Assembly (NCBI RefSeq): GCF_005889745.1
Contig: NZ_VCKZ01000022.1
Span: 1-41,186 of the forward strand
Direction of reading: 5' to 3'
DNA length: 41,186 nt
Source: Actinomadura geliboluensis
GTDB lineage: Bacteria > Actinomycetota > Actinomycetes > Streptosporangiales > Streptosporangiaceae
A model generated the notes under the pieces. That model was not told the origin of the DNA and ran no database searches. It was given only the letters and a program-made list of their open reading frames with translations. How positions within the stretch are numbered: the first letter of the stretch is position 1; each line of letters begins with the position of its first letter. A program made the translations under genes and the position numbers. Below are positions 1 to 7,944 of this stretch, one piece after another.

Positions 1-312
1 GGCCTCACCCAGGTCACCGCCCTCCCCGAGGAAGGCGCCCGGCCGCGTGGTACGACGTCCACTCCGGTAGGCCCGCCGCAGAACATCATGTGACCAGCAG
101 TGATCAAGTTGGAAAGGCTTAATGGCGACTTTCCGGCGTAGTTGATCTAATCACGGATGAGCGAGGGTGTTACATTGCTAAAACGTTCCCACAGAAGGGA
201 CGGCCACGGAAATACGATGACTCAATCGCCACTCGGCGGGTTACTCAATCGACCGCCCCGGCAATTGAGCAACGCCGCCGCCGTCCCCATCCCGCCGGCG
301 AAAGGAAGAGCG
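1..312. other. Left-edge segment with no identified gene
   Basis: No gene can be named here. In frame 1 the first 30 codons are rich in G/C third positions and end at a TGA at 91-93, so this could be the last codons of a plus-strand gene entering from the left. The minus strand is also open over the same bases, so the call is weak. From about 94 to 300 the sequence becomes more AT-rich than its surroundings, as expected for the promoter region of the small secreted protein gene at 313. I found no well-spaced -35/-10 pair. Confidence 0.3.
220..272 (+). promoter_or_regulatory. Repeat cluster upstream of the small secreted protein gene
   Basis: The 9-mer ACTCAATCG occurs twice in direct orientation (220-228 and 243-251). 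A related inverted pair, TTACTCAAT (241-249) and ATTGAGCAA (264-272), has one mismatch and 14 bases between the arms. The cluster lies 40-93 bases before the start codon at 313, in AT-richer DNA, and could be an operator or a 5' leader hairpin. Function is inferred from position only. Confidence 0.3.
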
Positions 313-612
313 ATGAAGAAGACGACCGCTTCCGTGCTGGTCACGGGGCTGACCGCGGCCGCCGGCCTCGTGGCCACCTCCCCCGCCCACGCCGACCCGA
401 CGTTCCCGTGCGGAGTCTCCTACGCCAGGCAGGGCGACGGCACGCTGTCGCTGCACTACCACAACTGCACGAGCGGGACGCAGAAGCGCAAGCCCTTCAG
501 CGCTCTCTACGGCAGTCTGGGGAGCTGCAAGACCGTCTATGCCGGCAAGACCGTCGGCTGGATCATCCCGACCGACGACCACCCCGAGACCTGGTCGGTC
601 ATCGCCTGCTGA
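313..612 (+). CDS. Small secreted four-cysteine protein
   Basis: This 99-residue protein starts at ATG 313, preceded by AAGGAAGAG as ribosome site. Residues 1-27 form a clear Sec signal peptide: two Lys, a hydrophobic stretch rich in Ala/Val/Leu, then an AHA-type cleavage site. That leaves a mature chain of about 72 residues. The mature part has four Cys at about positions 6, 25, 45 and 72, consistent with two disulfides, and is rich in Tyr, Thr and Gly, as expected for a small beta-rich exported protein. Length and Cys spacing resemble the Streptomyces alpha-amylase inhibitor tendamistat (74 residues, four Cys), but the inhibitory Trp-Arg-Tyr triplet is not visible. The fold is therefore a guess and the function unknown. 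The gene stands alone, convergent to dnaE, with an own upstream region. Confidence 0.75.
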   Translation: MKKTTASVLVTGLTAAAGLVATSPAHADPTFPCGVSYARQGDGTLSLHYHNCTSGTQKRKPFSALYGSLGSCKTVYAGKTVGWIIPTDDHPETWSVIAC

Positions 613-804
613 ACGGGCGTTCTTTCCGGCGCGGACAGCCCCGGAGTAAAGCACACGCCGTCGCCATAACTGCGGCTTTTCAGCTCCCTGCGTGAGAATT
701 ACCGCACGCGAGACGAACAAAGAAAAGAGAGTCGACGCGGCTTTTGCAGCGCCTTTCGCGGCCTGCACGAGCCGAGTTCTGACTCTGCCGGTTCGAGCAA
801 AGCC

Positions 805-835
805 GCCTCCGACCGCCCAGGGACCGGTCGGAGGC
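805..835. terminator. GC-rich hairpin between convergent genes
   Basis: A perfect 11-base inverted repeat (805-815 with 825-835, core CCTCCGACCG/CGGTCGGAGG) encloses a 9-base loop. It lies 33 bases beyond the dnaE stop codon and about 190 bases after the small secreted protein gene. There is no real T-run, as is common for actinobacterial terminators. It most likely ends dnaE transcription and may act in both directions. The rest of 613-868 holds no gene I can support. Confidence 0.6.
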
Positions 836-868
836 CGGCCGCCGACTCAGCAACTCACTTCGCCTCGG

Positions 869-3800
869 CTAGGTGTGAGACCCGGGGCCGAGCAGAGCCT
901 TGATGTCACCGTAGAAGGCCGGCCCCGGTGCGACCTGGAAGGGGCGCAGGTCGAACAGGACGCTCTTGGGCCCGTGGCGGTGCAGGAAGAGGTGGACGGG
1001 CGTGCGCCCGGGGTGGGCCGTGAGGGCCTGCTTGAGCTCCTGGACGAGCCGGGGGTTCAGGCGGTCCTCATGGACGTGGATGACGACGGGCGGTTCGGTG
1101 GCCGCCTGGGAGAGGTCGAGGGTGACGATGTCCTCCCCGTAGACGCTGAGCACCTCGTCGCGGACGTTCGTCCGGCCGCGCACGGAGATCACCCGGTCCT
1201 CGGCAAGGGTCTGCCCGTACAGCGTGTAGGTCTTGGGGAAGATGAGGCATTCCACGGCGGCGTCGTGGTCTTCGAGGGTGACGATCGCCCACGGGTTGCC
1301 CTGCTTGGTGACCTTGCGCTGCAGGCCGGAGATGATCCCCGCCACCCGCACGGACGCGTCGGCGCGGGCTGAGGCCAGCAGGTCGGCGATCGTGGTGTCG
1401 CGGTTGGCCTCAAGGATCGGTTCGGCGCCGTCCAGGGGATGGGACGACACGTACAGCCCGAGCATCTCGCGTTCGAAGGCCAGCAGGGTGCCGCTGTCCC
1501 ATTCCTCCTCGGGGACCTCGACCGTGAGGGTCTCGGCGGCCTCCGTGGACGCGCCGAAGAGCGAGTCCTGGCCGCGGGCGGCGTTGCGTTTCAGGTCGAT
1601 GACCGCGTCGACGGCCTGCTCGTGGACCATGACCAGGCCCTTGCGGCGGTGGCCGAGGCCGTCGAAGGCGCCCGCCTTGGCCAGCGACTCGATGACCCGC
1701 TTGTTGCAGACGCTCTGCGGGACCCTGGCCAGGAAGTCGTTGAAGCCGCCGTAGGCACCGCCTTCCCGGCGGGTGCCGACGATGGCGTCCACGACGCCCG
1801 CGCCGACGTTGCGGATCGCGCCCAGGCCGAAGCGGATGTCGTGCCCGACGGCGGTGAAGTCCAGTTCGCTCTGGTTGACGTCGGGCGGCAGCACCTTGAT
1901 CCCCAGGCGGCGGCAGTCGGCCAGGTACACCGCCATCTTGTCCTTGTCGTCACCGACCGAGGTGAGGAGAGCGGCGAGGTATTCGGCGGGATGGTTGGCC
2001 TTGAGGTAGGCCGTCCAGTACGACACGACGCCGTATCCGGCGGTGTGGGACTTGTTGAAGCCGTATCCGGAGAAGGGAACCAGCACGTCCCAGACGGCCT
2101 TGACCGCCTCGTCGGAGAAGCCGCGGTCCCGCATGCCGGCGGAGAACCTGCCCCATTCGGCGTCCAGGACCTCCTTCTTCTTCTTGCCCATCGCGCGGCG
2201 CAGCATGTCGGCGGCGCCGAGGGAGTACCCGGCGAGCTGCTGGGCGATCGCCATGACCTGCTCCTGGAAGACCACCAGGTGGTAGGTGTCGCCCAGGATC
2301 GGCTCCAGCGCGTCCTCGAGCTCGGGGTGGATCGGCTCGACCTTCTGCCTGCCGGTCTTGCGCAGCGCGTAGTTGGTGTGGGCGTTCATCTCCATCGGCC
2401 CCGGCCGGTACAGGGCGGAGACCGCCGCGATGTCGGTGAACTCGGTGGGGCGCATCAGCCGCAGCAGGGTGCGCATCCCGCCGCCGTCGAGCTGGAAGAC
2501 GCCGAGGGTGTCGCCGCGGGCGAGCAGTTCGTAGGTCCGGGCGTCGTCGAGCGGGACCGTGAGGATGTCGATGTCGATCCCCTTGTTGGCCTTCACGCCG
2601 GCGATCGCGTCGTTGATGACGGTGAGGTTGCGCAGCCCGAGGAAGTCCATCTTCAGCAGGCCCATCTCCTCGGCCTGGGTGAAGGGGAACCCGGTGATGA
2701 CCGGGCCGTCCTGCTTGGGCTTGACCAGGGGCAGGACGTCGATCAGCGGCTCGGACGACAGGATCACCCCGGCGGCGTGGACGCCGGTGCCGCGGGTCAG
2801 GCCCTCCACGCCCATCGCGGTGTCGATGACCCGGCGGACGTCGGGGTCCTCGGTGTACATCTTCCGCAGTTCGGTGGCCTCGCCGTGGCGGGGATGGGCG
2901 GGGTCGTGGATGGCCGACAGCGGGATCTCCTTGCCGCCGGCGGCGGCCGGGAACGCCTTGGTGATCCGGTCGCCGAGGGCGTAGGGGTAGCCCAGCACCC
3001 GGCCGGCGTCCTTCACCGCGGCCTTCGCCTTGATGGTGCCGAACGTGACGATCTGGCACACCCGGTCGCCGCCGTACTTCGCGGTGACGTAGTCGATCAT
3101 CTCGTCGCGGCGGCGGTCGTCGAGGTCGAGGTCGACGTCGGGCATCGTGACGCGCTCGGGGTTGAGGAACCGCTCGAAGATCAGCCCGTGCTCGATCGGG
3201 TCCAGCTCGGTGATGCCCGTGCAGTACGCCACCATCGACCCGGTCGCCGACCCGCGGCCCGGGCCGAGGCCGATCCCCTCGGCGCGGGCGTGCCGGCAGA
3301 TGTCGGCGACCACCAGGAAGTACCCCGGGAACCCCATCCCGTCGATCACCGACAGCTCGTAGTCGATGCGGTCGAGGACGTCCCGCGGCGGGTCGCCGCC
3401 GTAGCGGCGCCGCGCGCCGGCCAGGGCCTCCTTGCGCAGCCACGACGATTCGCTCTCCCCGTCGGGGACAGGGAACTGGGGCATCAGGTCGCGGTGGGCG
3501 AAGACCTCGCCGTAGTCGCCCACGCGCTCGGCGATCAGCAGCGTGTTGTCGCACGCGCCGGGGACCTCGCGGTCCCACAGCTCCCGCATCTGCGCGGCGC
3601 TCTTGACGAAGTAGCCCGACCCGGAGAACCGGAACCGGTTCTGGTCGGCGAGCTGCTTCCCCGTGCCGATGCACAGCAGCGCGTCGTGCGCCGCCGCCTG
3701 CTCCTCGGTCACGTAGTGCGAGTCGTTGGTGGCCAGGGGCGGCAGCTTCAGCTGCTCGCCCAGCCTCAGCAGGTCGTCGCGGACGCGCCGCTCGATGGCC

Positions 3801-4408
3801 AGGCCGTGGTCCATCAGCTCCAGGAAGTAGTTGTCCCTGCCGAAGATGTCGCGGTAGCGCGCGGCCGCCTCGACGGCCCGGTCGTACTGGCCGAGGCGGA
3901 GCCGGGTCTGCACCGCGCCGGACGGGCAGCCGGTCGTGGCGATGATGCCCGCGCCGTGCTCGGCGAGCAGTTCGTCGTCCATCCGCGGGTACTTCTGGAC
4001 GTGCCCTTCCAGCCACGCCCGCGACTGGAGCCGGAACAGGTTCCGCAGCCCGCCGGCGTCCGCCGCCCACATCGTCATGTGCGTGTACAGGCCGCGGCCG
4101 GACACGTCGCCGCCCTCGCCGGTCTCGTCGTCGGACCGGCGCAGCGCGAGGTCGTCGCTCCAGTACACCGCCTGCCTGTGGAACCGCGACGCCGGCGCGA
4201 CGTACGCCTCGGTCCCGATGATCGGCTTGACGCCGGCGGCGGCCGCCGCGTGGAAGAACTCGTAGGCGCCGTGCACGTTGCCGTGGTCGCTCATCGCCAC
4301 CGCGGGCATCCGCCGCCGCGCGACCTCGTCCATCAGCGGGCCGATCTTGGCGGCGCCGTCCAGCATGCTGTACTCGGTGTGCACGTGGAGATGCACGAAC
4401 GACCGCAC
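869..4408 (-). CDS. dnaE: DNA polymerase III alpha subunit
   Basis: This is the catalytic subunit of the replicative DNA polymerase, about 1179 residues and full length. The N-terminal PHP domain (residues ~5-285) keeps all nine metal ligands of the proofreading site described for Mycobacterium tuberculosis DnaE1: H8, H10, D17, H42, E67, H110, C161, D229 and H231 here. It is therefore probably an active 3'-5' exonuclease. The palm carries the PDVDLD motif (~424-428) with the two catalytic Asp, and the third Asp in the MDFLGLRNL motif. Fingers, a tandem helix-hairpin-helix region and an OB fold follow, with a TLEDHDAAVE-type segment near residue 1030. I chose GTG 4408 because the HLHVHTEYS motif begins a few residues later and GAAGGG lies upstream; an in-frame start at 4486 would overlap the divergent LysR gene. 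It appears monocistronic. Confidence 0.95.
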   Translation of the reverse strand: MRSFVHLHVHTEYSMLDGAAKIGPLMDEVARRRMPAVAMSDHGNVHGAYEFFHAAAAAGVKPIIGTEAYVAPASRFHRQAVYWSDDLALRRSDDETGEGGDVSGRGLYTHMTMWAADAGGLRNLFRLQSRAWLEGHVQKYPRMDDELLAEHGAGIIATTGCPSGAVQTRLRLGQYDRAVEAAARYRDIFGRDNYFLELMDHGLAIERRVRDDLLRLGEQLKLPPLATNDSHYVTEEQAAAHDALLCIGTGKQLADQNRFRFSGSGYFVKSAAQMRELWDREVPGACDNTLLIAERVGDYGEVFAHRDLMPQFPVPDGESESSWLRKEALAGARRRYGGDPPRDVLDRIDYELSVIDGMGFPGYFLVVADICRHARAEGIGLGPGRGSATGSMVAYCTGITELDPIEHGLIFERFLNPERVTMPDVDLDLDDRRRDEMIDYVTAKYGGDRVCQIVTFGTIKAKAAVKDAGRVLGYPYALGDRITKAFPAAAGGKEIPLSAIHDPAHPRHGEATELRKMYTEDPDVRRVIDTAMGVEGLTRGTGVHAAGVILSSEPLIDVLPLVKPKQDGPVITGFPFTQAEEMGLLKMDFLGLRNLTVINDAIAGVKANKGIDIDILTVPLDDARTYELLARGDTLGVFQLDGGGMRTLLRLMRPTEFTDIAAVSALYRPGPMEMNAHTNYALRKTGRQKVEPIHPELEDALEPILGDTYHLVVFQEQVMAIAQQLAGYSLGAADMLRRAMGKKKKEVLDAEWGRFSAGMRDRGFSDEAVKAVWDVLVPFSGYGFNKSHTAGYGVVSYWTAYLKANHPAEYLAALLTSVGDDKDKMAVYLADCRRLGIKVLPPDVNQSELDFTAVGHDIRFGLGAIRNVGAGVVDAIVGTRREGGAYGGFNDFLARVPQSVCNKRVIESLAKAGAFDGLGHRRKGLVMVHEQAVDAVIDLKRNAARGQDSLFGASTEAAETLTVEVPEEEWDSGTLLAFEREMLGLYVSSHPLDGAEPILEANRDTTIADLLASARADASVRVAGIISGLQRKVTKQGNPWAIVTLEDHDAAVECLIFPKTYTLYGQTLAEDRVISVRGRTNVRDEVLSVYGEDIVTLDLSQAATEPPVVIHVHEDRLNPRLVQELKQALTAHPGRTPVHLFLHRHGPKSVLFDLRPFQVAPGPAFYGDIKALLGPGSHT

Positions 4409-4475
4409 GGCGACCACGCCCTTCGGTTGTAGGTTCGGCCGGGAACCCGAGCATTCGACCGGAGAGCGAGCAGCA

Positions 4476-5477
4476 GTGTCCAACAATCAACACGCCGCAT
4501 CGGCACAACCATCAGTTGTGCGCGCAGGTGCGGTGGACCTGGACCTGGCCGCGGTGCGGGCCTTCGTCGCGGTCACCGAGGACCGGTACTTCAGCGAGGC
4601 CGCGGTGAGGCTCGGCATCAGCCAGCAGGCCGTCTCCAAGCGCATCGCCGCCCTTGAAGCCGCCCTCGGCGCGCGGCTGTTCGCCCGCTCCCACACCGGC
4701 GCCGAGCTCACCGACGACGGCCGGATCCTCCTCCCCCACGCGCGGGCCCTGGTCGGCACCGCCGACCAGGCGGTGGCGGCGCTGCGCGGCCGGCGCCGCG
4801 CGCTCCGCGTCGACGTGCTGGACACCCGGACGGCCGCCATCGACCTCGTCCGCGCGTTCTACGACGCCCGTGCGGACGTCGACATCGAGATCATCACCTC
4901 GAACGGGCTCCGGTCCGCGCGCGGCGCGCTCACCCGCGGATCGGTGGACGCGGCCTTCTGCCGGGTCACCGGCACCCTGGAGGCCGGACTGGCGTGCCTG
5001 CCGGCCTACCTGGAGCCGGCGCAGCTCCTGGTCGGCCGCGACCACCCGCTGGCCGGGCTGCGGCAGGTGGAGACGGCCCGGCTCGCCGGCACCACCGTGT
5101 GGATGCCCGGCAACGCAGAAGGGAGCGAGTGGGCCGAGTACCACCGCTTTCTCGGCGCCGCGTTCGACGTCCGGATCGACACCACCGGGCCCGACTTCGG
5201 CTACGAGCACTTCGTCGGAGAGGTCGCCGCCGGCGCGCTCGCGAGCATCGTCGGCGAGCGGTCGCGGCTCCAGTGGCATCCGGACACCGTCAGGATCCCG
5301 CTGGTCGATCCCACCCCGGTCTACCCCTGGTCGCTGCTCTACCCCCGCGACGGCCGGCACCCGGCCCTGGACCTGCTCACCCGCCATGTCCGCGCCGAGT
5401 TCGAGCCCTTCGACCCGGACCGCCAATGGCTCCCCGCCCCCGACCAGCACCTCTTCGCGACCCGGCCGAGCGCCTGA
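4476..5477 (+). CDS. LysR-family transcriptional regulator
   Basis: This 333-residue protein has a typical LysR N-terminal winged helix-turn-helix (residues ~24-82, around SEAAVRLGISQQAVSKRI) and a C-terminal type 2 periplasmic-binding-like effector domain. It probably binds a small-molecule inducer and DNA as a tetramer. GTG 4476 follows GGAGAG by nine bases. Homologues usually begin only a few residues before the HTH, so GTG 4518 or 4530 are alternatives; either would place the inverted repeat at 4503-4521 at or before the start. The gene is divergent from dnaE (67-base gap) and is followed by panB in the same direction after 107 bases and a possible hairpin. Its targets cannot be read from the sequence; its own promoter is the usual first candidate for this family. 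Confidence 0.9.
   Translation: MSNNQHAASAQPSVVRAGAVDLDLAAVRAFVAVTEDRYFSEAAVRLGISQQAVSKRIAALEAALGARLFARSHTGAELTDDGRILLPHARALVGTADQAVAALRGRRRALRVDVLDTRTAAIDLVRAFYDARADVDIEIITSNGLRSARGALTRGSVDAAFCRVTGTLEAGLACLPAYLEPAQLLVGRDHPLAGLRQVETARLAGTTVWMPGNAEGSEWAEYHRFLGAAFDVRIDTTGPDFGYEHFVGEVAAGALASIVGERSRLQWHPDTVRIPLVDPTPVYPWSLLYPRDGRHPALDLLTRHVRAEFEPFDPDRQWLPAPDQHLFATRPSA
4503..4521. promoter_or_regulatory. Perfect inverted repeat near the LysR start
   Basis: GCACAAC (4503-4509) and GTTGTGC (4515-4521) are perfect inverted arms around a five-base spacer, CATCA. The site is 27 bases inside the LysR gene as called from GTG 4476. It would be a leader operator if translation starts at GTG 4530. A dyad of this size at the 5' end of a LysR gene suggests autoregulation, but this is inference. 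Confidence 0.4.
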
Positions 5478-5494
5478 CTCTGCGGGGTCAATCG

Positions 5495-5527
5495 CGTGAC
5501 TGTACAGGCCCCGGGGGCCGTGTCACG
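5495..5527 (+). terminator. Possible hairpin terminator after the LysR gene
   Basis: Outer arms CGTGAC (5495-5500) and GTCACG (5522-5527) flank inner arms GGCCCC (5507-5512) and GGGGCC (5514-5519). Together they can form a GC-rich hairpin with an internal loop, starting 17 bases after the LysR stop. There is no T-run and the central loop is tight, so it may instead be an upstream element of panB. Confidence 0.35.
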
Positions 5528-5584
5528 ATGACCGGGAGTCCGGGGACGCCGCCAGGGCGCCTCGAGATGGTGAACGGAGTCGTC

Positions 5585-6457
5585 ATGACGCGTCTTTGGC
5601 CTGCCCTCGAACCGGCGGAGCCGGACGGGACCGGCACCTCGCAGTACTCGGGGACGCCCACCGGCCGGGTGACGGTACGGGACCTCGCCGCCGCCAAGCG
5701 GCGGGGCGAGAAGTGGTCCATGCTCACCGCCTACGACGCCATGACCGCGTCGGCCTTCGACCAGGCGGGGATCAACGTCCTCCTGGTCGGCGACACGATG
5801 GGCGACAACCACCTGGGATACGACTCGACCGTCCCGGTCACCCTGGAGGAGGTCCTCTTCCTCGCGGCGGCCGTCGTGCGCGGTACCCGGCGCGCGCTGG
5901 TCATCGGCGACCTGCCGTTCGGCAGCTACCAGCGCGACGCCGCCCAGGCCCTGCGCAGCGCGACGCGCCTCGTCAAGGAGGCCGGGGTCGGCGCGGTCAA
6001 GCTGGAGGGCGGGGAGCGCAGCGCGGCGCAGATCGCGCTGATGGTGGGCGCGGGCATTCCCGTCATGGGGCACGTGGGGCTGACGCCCCAGTCGGTGAAC
6101 ATGCTCGGTCACCGGGTCCAGGGACGCGGCGAGACGGCGGCGCGGCAACTGCTCCGGGACGCGAAGGCGGTGCGGGACGCCGGCGCGTTCGCGGTCGTCC
6201 TGGAGGCGGTACCGGGAGCGCTGGCCGCCGAGGTCACCGCGGCTCTGGACATCCCGACGGTCGGCATCGGCGCAGGCCCGGACTGCGACGCCCAGGTGTT
6301 GGTGTGGACCGACGCCGCCGGGATGACCGAGGGACGCACGCCGCGCTTCGTAAAGCGGTACGCCAATGTCCGCCGGAGCCTCGGCGACGTCGCGCGGGCC
6401 TACGCCGATGAAGTCGCCACCGGCGCCTTCCCCGCTCCGGAGCACACGTACCGTTAA
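5585..6457 (+). CDS. panB: 3-methyl-2-oxobutanoate hydroxymethyltransferase
   Basis: PanB transfers a hydroxymethyl group from 5,10-methylene-tetrahydrofolate to 2-oxoisovalerate, giving ketopantoate, the first committed step to pantothenate and coenzyme A. The 290-residue protein covers the whole TIM-barrel family. It keeps the Mg2+ ligands D70 (LLVGD) and D109 (GDLPF), the substrate residues K139 and E141 (VKLEGGE), the catalytic E207 (VVLEAVP), and the HVGLTPQSVN and QGRG signatures. The start at ATG 5585 is set by CGGAG six bases upstream. About 28 residues precede the first conserved segment, as in other actinobacterial PanB proteins. It stands alone, ending only five bases from the convergent amidohydrolase gene. 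Confidence 0.95.
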   Translation: MTRLWPALEPAEPDGTGTSQYSGTPTGRVTVRDLAAAKRRGEKWSMLTAYDAMTASAFDQAGINVLLVGDTMGDNHLGYDSTVPVTLEEVLFLAAAVVRGTRRALVIGDLPFGSYQRDAAQALRSATRLVKEAGVGAVKLEGGERSAAQIALMVGAGIPVMGHVGLTPQSVNMLGHRVQGRGETAARQLLRDAKAVRDAGAFAVVLEAVPGALAAEVTAALDIPTVGIGAGPDCDAQVLVWTDAAGMTEGRTPRFVKRYANVRRSLGDVARAYADEVATGAFPAPEHTYR

Positions 6458-6462
6458 CGCGC

Positions 6463-7710
6463 CTAACCCGGCGCACTGCCGGGGCGCTTGTAGACCTCGC
6501 CCGCCTTCATGACGAAGTCGACCTGCCCGGTGGCCTGGATGTCGGTGAACGGGTCGCCGGGCATGGCGACGATGTCGGCGATCTTGCCCTCGGCGAGGAC
6601 GCCGAGGTCGTCGAGTCCGAGGAGGTCGGCGGCGACGCTGGTGGCGGCCTTCAGCGCGCGGGCGGGCGGGATGCCGTTGGACACCATCATCGGGAACTCC
6701 CGCCAGTTGTCGCCGTGCGGGAACATGCCGGCGTCGGTCCCGAAGGCGATCCGGATCTCGCTCGCGGCGAGGTTCTCGGCGCTGTCGAGCAGCGCCTGCT
6801 GGTACGCCTGGAACTTGCGGGGCTTGAAGGCCGGCGCGCCCCTCCAGTGCCCCTCGTTGAAGGCGTTCCGCGCGTCGGTGATGATCGTGTACTGGGTCGG
6901 GACCACGAAGACGCCGGCGTCCTCGATCATCTTCAGCGTCTCCGCCGAGGCCAGGTTGGCGTGCTCGATGCTGCGGACGCCCGCCCGCACCGCCCGCCGC
7001 GCGCCCTCGTCGCCGTAGCAGTGCGGCGTGGCCGGGACGCCGAGGTCGGCCGCCGCCGCGACCAGGGCGGTCATCTCCTCCTCGGAGTAGGTCGTCCGCC
7101 CCGGATCGTCCCCGGGGCTGGAGAACCCGCCGGTCGCGGCGAACTTGACCCAGTCGGCGCCCGCGCGGACCTCCTGCCGCACGCGGGTGCGGATCTCGTC
7201 GCAGCCGTCCGCCGACGCCAGCTCCAACGGCGGCGGGGTTCCCTGGAACTGGCCGGCCAGCACCGTGCTGAAGTCGCCGTGCCCGCCGCGCGCCGAGATC
7301 AGGTGCGGGGCCACCCGCATGCGCGGACCGGTGATCCAGCCCGCTTCGACCGCGTCGCGCAGGTCGACGATGCCGTAGCCGACATCGGCGCACATCAGAT
7401 CCCGGACGGTGGTGAACCCGTTCATCAGCAGGGTCCGCAGGACCGAGAGCGACCGCAGCGCCATCGCCGTGGGCGACCCGGTGAACACGGACATGATGTC
7501 GGGCGTGATGGTGACGTGGGTGTGGCAGTCCATGAAGCCCGGCGTCAGGGTGTGCCCGCCCAGATCGACCACCTCGGCGCCCGGCGGCGCCTCGATGCCC
7601 GCCGCGATCTGCCGGATCCGGTCGTCCTGCACCAGCACGTCCTGCGGGCCCGCCGGCTCGTCGGCGAGGCCGTCCCACACCTTCGCGCCGCTGAGCAGGG
7701 TCGACGGCAT
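6463..7710 (-). CDS. Metal-dependent amidohydrolase (imidazolonepropionase/prolidase-like)
   Basis: This 415-residue cytosolic hydrolase belongs to the amidohydrolase superfamily with a binuclear metal barrel. The expected ligands are visible: H63 and H65 (HTHVT), the carbamylated K189 (DWVKF), H230 (TPHCYG), H250 (SIEHAN) and D326 (FGTDAG). The N- and C-terminal segments form the usual small beta-sandwich (VWDG near the start, GKIADIVAMPGDP near the end). Relatives act on cyclic amides, imidazolones or X-Pro dipeptides; the substrate cannot be read here. ATG 7710 has a perfect GGGAGG site seven bases upstream. It follows the GntR-terminated operon but has its own leader with an inverted repeat, so it may be a separate unit, perhaps under the same regulator. 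Confidence 0.88.
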   Translation of the reverse strand: MPSTLLSGAKVWDGLADEPAGPQDVLVQDDRIRQIAAGIEAPPGAEVVDLGGHTLTPGFMDCHTHVTITPDIMSVFTGSPTAMALRSLSVLRTLLMNGFTTVRDLMCADVGYGIVDLRDAVEAGWITGPRMRVAPHLISARGGHGDFSTVLAGQFQGTPPPLELASADGCDEIRTRVRQEVRAGADWVKFAATGGFSSPGDDPGRTTYSEEEMTALVAAAADLGVPATPHCYGDEGARRAVRAGVRSIEHANLASAETLKMIEDAGVFVVPTQYTIITDARNAFNEGHWRGAPAFKPRKFQAYQQALLDSAENLAASEIRIAFGTDAGMFPHGDNWREFPMMVSNGIPPARALKAATSVAADLLGLDDLGVLAEGKIADIVAMPGDPFTDIQATGQVDFVMKAGEVYKRPGSAPG

Positions 7711-7721
7711 TCGATACCTCC

Positions 7722-7739
7722 CACCACGGTTGCGTGGTG
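7722..7739 (-). promoter_or_regulatory. Perfect inverted repeat over the amidohydrolase leader
   Basis: CACCACG (7722-7728) and CGTGGTG (7733-7739) form a perfect seven-base dyad with a GTTG loop. It abuts the ribosome binding site of the amidohydrolase gene (GGGAGG on the minus strand, about 7718-7723). It could be a repressor operator or an mRNA hairpin that limits ribosome access. Confidence 0.4.
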
Positions 7740-7892
7740 CCTGCCCGGAGCCATCGCCGCAACGCTCCGGCACCGGCAAACAACGCTCAAAATCGCACGC
7801 GGCGGGCGGCGTCGCTCCATGCACGGGCGCGACGGCCCGGCGCTGCCGGTCGTGGCCGGGCCGGCCTGCTCGCCGGGCTCTCGGAGGCCGGC

Positions 7893-7928
7893 GGGTTCCC
7901 GCCCGGCCGGGTCGGCGGGCGGGAACCC
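7893..7928 (-). terminator. Strong hairpin ending the catabolic operon
   Basis: GGGTTCCCGCCC (7893-7904) pairs perfectly with GGGCGGGAACCC (7917-7928) around a 12-base loop. It begins 17 bases past the GntR stop. A stem of this strength directly after the last gene supports it as the operon terminator, despite the lack of a T-run. Confidence 0.75.
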
Positions 7929-7944
7929 ATCGGTCGTCGCGCGG

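Noticed and set aside
142..176. TTGATC and TACATT as a promoter for the secreted protein gene
   Set aside because: The 23-base spacing is too long for a sigma-70-type promoter.
1439..4432. Very long plus-strand open frame opposite dnaE
   Set aside because: It encodes a low-complexity Val/Asp/Gly/Arg/His-rich chain with no family resemblance, a usual by-product of high GC third positions on the coding strand.
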